From: Oscillospiraceae bacterium | Lineage (GTDB): Bacteria > Bacillota > Clostridia > Oscillospirales > Oscillospiraceae | DNA: 8,223 nucleotides | Assembly: GCA_020025375.1 (NCBI GenBank) | Contig: JAHHSF010000051.1 | Span: 1 to 8,223, forward strand | Direction: 5' to 3' | Notes under the pieces: generated by a model | Database searches by the model: none | What the model was told of the DNA's origin: nothing | What the model saw: only the letters and a program-made list of their open reading frames with translations | Position numbers and translations under genes: made by a program | Shown here: piece by piece, positions 5,806 to 8,223 of the stretch | Position numbering within the stretch: the stretch's first letter is position 1 | How the letters are laid out: every line of letters starts with the position of its first letter

Positions 5806-6140
5806 TGACCACTGTCACCGTTTTCTCGGAAGAGGACCGTCTGGCCGGCTTTGAAGTAAGCGGGCACAGCGGCTATGCCGAGTCGGGCGCGGATATTGTC
5901 TGCGCCGCCGTCACCTCCGCTGTCCGCCTCGTGGAGTGTACCCTCAACGATGTGCTGGGCCTGCAGGTGTCGGTCAAGGTGAGAGAGAAGGATGCGTCCG
6001 TCCATCTCAAGCTCCCCGCCAACCTTGGTCCCGACCAAGACAGCCTGTGTCAGACCCTTCTGGCCGGTTTCCTGGTCCATCTTACCAGTCTGGCGGAGGA
6101 ATATCCTGAAAACTTACTCGTTCTCAATATGGAGGTGTAA
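5805..6140 (+). CDS. prp: Prp (YsxB), ribosomal-processing cysteine protease
   Basis: Cysteine protease that removes the N-terminal extension of ribosomal protein L27 in Firmicutes and relatives, exposing the residues that reach the peptidyl transferase centre. The 111-residue protein has the active-site segment GHSGYAESGADIVCAAVTSA (20-39). Its His21 and Cys33 correspond to the catalytic pair described in the Staphylococcus aureus enzyme, with Asp30 nearby. It lies between rplU and rpmA, the conserved place, and the L27 encoded immediately downstream carries the expected cleavable extension. Translation starts within the rplU stop (TGATG), with no separate strong ribosome binding site, indicating re-initiation. 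Confidence 0.95.
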   Translation: MTTVTVFSEEDRLAGFEVSGHSGYAESGADIVCAAVTSAVRLVECTLNDVLGLQVSVKVREKDASVHLKLPANLGPDQDSLCQTLLAGFLVHLTSLAEEYPENLLVLNMEV

Positions 6141-6144
6141 CGAT

Positions 6145-6429
6145 ATGCTGAAAATCGGTATTCAGTTCTTCGCCCATAAGAAGGGCGTGGGCTCCACCCG
6201 TAACGGCCGTGATTCCGAGTCCAAGCGCCTCGGTGTCAAGCGCGGCGATGGTCAATTCGTCCTGGCCGGCAACATCCTGGTCCGTCAGCGGGGCACTCAT
6301 ATCCATCCCGGCGTCAACGTGGGCAAGGGTAGCGACGACACCCTGTTCGCCCTGAAGGACGGCAAGGTCAAGTTTGAGCGTCTGGGCAAGGACCGCAAGC
6401 AGGTCTCCATCGTGGAGATTGCCCAGTAA
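6145..6429 (+). CDS. rpmA: 50S ribosomal protein L27 with cleavable N-terminal extension
   Basis: Ribosomal protein bL27, whose mature N-terminus lies at the peptidyl transferase centre. The 94-residue precursor starts MLKIGIQFFAHKKG, the Firmicutes-type extension. Prp is known to cut after the FF pair, here between Phe9 and Ala10, leaving an 85-residue mature protein. The remainder matches the family, including STRNGRDSESKRLGVKR (17-33), GNILVRQRGT (42-51) and DDTLFAL (64-70). ATG 6145 follows GGAGGTG (6131-6137) by seven bases; that site encodes the last residues of prp, so translation of the two genes is likely linked. Last gene of the operon, followed by a terminator. Confidence 0.98.
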   Translation: MLKIGIQFFAHKKGVGSTRNGRDSESKRLGVKRGDGQFVLAGNILVRQRGTHIHPGVNVGKGSDDTLFALKDGKVKFERLGKDRKQVSIVEIAQ

Positions 6430-6447
6430 ACCAAAAATGGGTATACT
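6419..6447 (+). promoter_or_regulatory. Possible obgE promoter overlapping the rpmA end
   Basis: TTGCCC (6419-6424, in the last rpmA codons and stop region) and TATACT (6442-6447) are 17 bases apart. Transcription would start near 6454, inside the left arm of the terminator that follows, so such transcripts could not form the full hairpin. Hexamer quality is fair; function is inferred. Confidence 0.45.
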
Positions 6448-6480
6448 AAGGCTCCGAACGGTCCCCGTTCGGAGCCTTTT
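6448..6480 (+). terminator. Rho-independent terminator after rpmA
   Basis: AAGGCTCCGAACG (6448-6460) pairs perfectly with CGTTCGGAGCCTT (6466-6478) around loop GTCCC, ending in TTTT. The short T-tract suggests some read-through into obgE is possible. Confidence 0.85.
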
Positions 6481-6520
6481 GTGTATGGAAGCATAGGTTT
6501 GACCGAAAGGAGGCGGGAAT

Positions 6521-7798
6521 ATGCCCGCATTTATTGATACCGCAAGAATCACCGTCCGCGCCGGAAACGGCGGCAACGGCGCGGTGGCCTTCCACCGGGA
6601 GAAGTATGTGGCCGCCGGCGGCCCCTCCGGCGGAGACGGCGGCAAGGGCGGCAGTGTGATTGTGGTGGTGGACAACCATATGTCCACCCTCATGGACTTC
6701 CGCTATAAGCGCAAGTACGCGGCGGAAAACGGCGCCGACGGCAGCAGCAAGCGCTGTACCGGCAAGGACGGGGAAGACCTGGTCATCAAGGTTCCCCGTG
6801 GCACTGTCATTCGGGACGCCGAGACCCGGGAAATCATCCATGATATGTCGGATGACGCCCCCTTCGTCCTGGCCCGTGGGGGCAACGGCGGCTGGGGCAA
6901 CCATCATTTTGCCACCCCCACCCGGCAGGTCCCCAACTTTGCCAAGGCCGGACTGCCCGGCCAGACCCGGGACGTGCTCCTGGAGCTGAAGCTTCTGGCC
7001 GATGTGGGCCTGGTGGGCTTCCCCAACGTGGGCAAATCCACCCTCCTGTCGGTGGTCACCAAGGCCAATCCCAAGATCGCCAATTATCACTTCACGACCC
7101 TCTACCCCAACCTGGGCGTGGTCTGGGTGGAGGAGGGGGTCTCCTTCGTTATGGCCGACATCCCCGGAATCATTGAGGGGGCCGCCGAAGGCGCGGGCCT
7201 GGGGCACGACTTCCTGCGGCACATCGACCGTTGTCGCCTGCTCCTCCACATTGTGGACGTGTCGGGAAGCGAGGGCCGGGACCCCGTGGCGGACTTTGAG
7301 GCGATCAACGAGGAGCTGGCCCAGTACTCCCCCGAGCTGGCCTCCCGCAAGATGCTGGTGGTGGCCAACAAGGTGGACATCCTGGAGGATGAGAGCCTGC
7401 TGGACAAGCTTCGCGCCCATGTGGAGGCCAAGGGCTATCCCTTCTATACCATGTCCGCCGCCGCCCACATAGGGACCCGGGAGCTTATGAACACAGTGGC
7501 CGGGGAGCTGGCATCCCTGCCCCCTGTTGCGACCTACGAGGCTACCTATGTGGAGAAGCCCGTGGAGGTGGACACCTCCGCGCCTCTCAACATTGTCCAC
7601 GAGGACGACACCTGGATCGTGGAGGGCCCCTGGCTTCAGCGGCTCATGGGCAACGTGAACTTTGGGGATTACGAGTCCCGGAACTGGTTTGACCGCCAGC
7701 TCCGCCAGTCCGGCCTCTTTGACCGGCTGGAGGAAATGGGCATCCAGGACGGAGACATCGTGAGTATGTATAACCTGGAGTTTGAGTACCAGCGGTAA
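6521..7798 (+). CDS. obgE: Obg/CgtA GTPase
   Basis: Essential GTPase that binds the 50S subunit, assists its late assembly and links growth to stringent and stress responses. The 425 residues show the three expected parts. The glycine-rich Obg domain (about 1-158) contains GNGGNGAVAFHREKYV (15-30) and PSGGDGGKGG (35-44). The G domain carries G1 GFPNVGKS (166-173), the switch I FTTLYPNLG (191-199), G3 DIPG (213-216), G4 NKVD (283-286) and G5 SAA (312-314). The C-terminal OCT domain (about 345-425) ends GDIVSMYNLEFEYQR. The OCT domain is present in Firmicutes but absent from some Obg proteins. AAAGGAGG (6506-6513) lies seven bases before the ATG. Position after rpmA is conserved in many bacteria. 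Confidence 0.98.
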   Translation: MPAFIDTARITVRAGNGGNGAVAFHREKYVAAGGPSGGDGGKGGSVIVVVDNHMSTLMDFRYKRKYAAENGADGSSKRCTGKDGEDLVIKVPRGTVIRDAETREIIHDMSDDAPFVLARGGNGGWGNHHFATPTRQVPNFAKAGLPGQTRDVLLELKLLADVGLVGFPNVGKSTLLSVVTKANPKIANYHFTTLYPNLGVVWVEEGVSFVMADIPGIIEGAAEGAGLGHDFLRHIDRCRLLLHIVDVSGSEGRDPVADFEAINEELAQYSPELASRKMLVVANKVDILEDESLLDKLRAHVEAKGYPFYTMSAAAHIGTRELMNTVAGELASLPPVATYEATYVEKPVEVDTSAPLNIVHEDDTWIVEGPWLQRLMGNVNFGDYESRNWFDRQLRQSGLFDRLEEMGIQDGDIVSMYNLEFEYQR

Positions 7799-7826
7799 GC
7801 GCTTGCCTGATCGTGAATAAGGACTG

Positions 7827-7861
7827 AAAAAGAGACGTCGGATGTCCGACGTCTCTTTTTT
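7827..7861. terminator. Bidirectional terminator between obgE and the DUF4358 gene
   Basis: A perfect 15-bp stem, AAAAAGAGACGTCGG (7827-7841) with CCGACGTCTCTTTTT (7846-7860), surrounds the tetraloop ATGT. T-runs on the right and A-runs on the left fit both the obgE transcript and the converging minus-strand gene ending at 7863. Confidence 0.93.
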
Positions 7862-7862
7862 G

Positions 7863-8223
7863 TTATTTTTGCAGTTCGTCCAGCGCCGGCTGGGCGGCGG
7901 CGTAGTCGTTGGCCACCACCAGGTAGACCAGGGTGCCGCCGGCCACGGGCCGGGAGCCATGGACAGCCTTCTCCAGCTTGGCGATTTCTCCGGGCTGATA
8001 ATCGGCCAGGGCCTCCATCTGGCCCTCCACACGGTTTTGGAGTGCTTCCAGGGCGGCGGCAGCGGCCTCGCTGTCCGTCACCAGGAGAAAGGTACACTCC
8101 TCGGCGGTTGCGCCGGTGGAGAGGTAGGCGGCGGTCTCGGCAATGCTGTCCGCCTCCAGACCGTACAGAACGGCCGCCACGTCGGCGTCTACCGCTTCCA
8201 GGCCATCGGAGAAGGCCCCGGTG
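7863..8223 (-). CDS. DUF4358 domain protein, C-terminal part (runs off the window)
   Basis: The minus-strand frame is open from the TAA at 7863-7865 to the window edge, giving 119 residues without the N-terminus. The visible part contains VLYGLEADSIAE, an alanine-rich TDSEAAAAALEALQNRVEGQ and, at the end, a hydrophobic GTLVYLVVANDYAAAQPALDE strand-helix. This order matches Firmicutes DUF4358 proteins, which are usually lipoproteins or secreted proteins of unknown function. Any signal peptide or lipobox would lie beyond 8223. The GTG at 8178-8180 is not a convincing start because coding potential continues upstream of it (for example FSDGLEAVDAD). The assignment rests on eye comparison and is moderately sure. 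Confidence 0.75.
   Translation of the reverse strand, partial: TGAFSDGLEAVDADVAAVLYGLEADSIAETAAYLSTGATAEECTFLLVTDSEAAAAALEALQNRVEGQMEALADYQPGEIAKLEKAVHGSRPVAGGTLVYLVVANDYAAAQPALDELQK

Overview
The window looks like a piece of a moderately GC-rich Firmicutes (Clostridia) chromosome, most likely Oscillospiraceae (Flavonifractor/Lawsonibacter-like). The reasons are the rplU-prp-rpmA-obgE order, an L27 with the Firmicutes-type N-terminal extension and its Prp protease, DUF1836, DegV and DUF4358 proteins, and strong AGGAGG-type ribosome binding sites. The genus is inference from gene content and base composition; no search was run.

Layout. Positions 1-142 hold the 3' part of a tRNA-Asp(GTC) gene and a complete tRNA-Thr(GGT) gene, closed by a hairpin terminator. 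On the minus strand, converging on the tRNAs, lies trmO (219-920), the methyltransferase that in E. coli finishes m6t6A37 on tRNA-Thr(GGU). A 146-bp divergent promoter region separates trmO from a corrinoid adenosyltransferase gene (cobO, 1067-1579). The cobO promoter sits inside a perfect 10-bp inverted repeat whose arms both match the DnaA-box consensus. After a terminator comes a tightly packed transcription unit of a DUF1836 MerR-like protein, a DegV-family fatty-acid-binding protein and prmA (1741-4092), with its own promoter and terminator. A monocistronic-looking metallophosphoesterase with a GNCD motif and an unassigned C-terminal region follows (4204-5301).

Positions 5370-6480 hold the ribosomal operon rplU (L21), prp and rpmA (L27). 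It has a near-consensus promoter, a structured leader resembling the L21 leader, a one-base TGATG overlap between rplU and prp, and an rpmA Shine-Dalgarno inside the end of prp. Prp trims the extension of the L27 encoded next to it. obgE (6521-7798) follows, with a possible promoter of its own straddling the rpmA stop and terminator. A 15-bp-stem, probably bidirectional, terminator separates obgE from a converging minus-strand DUF4358 gene that runs off the right edge.

Most of this is core translation and ribosome-assembly machinery (tRNAs, TrmO, PrmA, L21, Prp, L27, Obg). I see no mobile element, CRISPR array or defence cassette. The points most worth checking are the DnaA-box-like inverted repeat over the cobO promoter, the trmO/tRNA-Thr(GGT) pairing, the metallophosphoesterase C-terminal region, and the obgE promoter overlapping the rpmA terminator. 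No gene-free stretch exceeds 300 bases.
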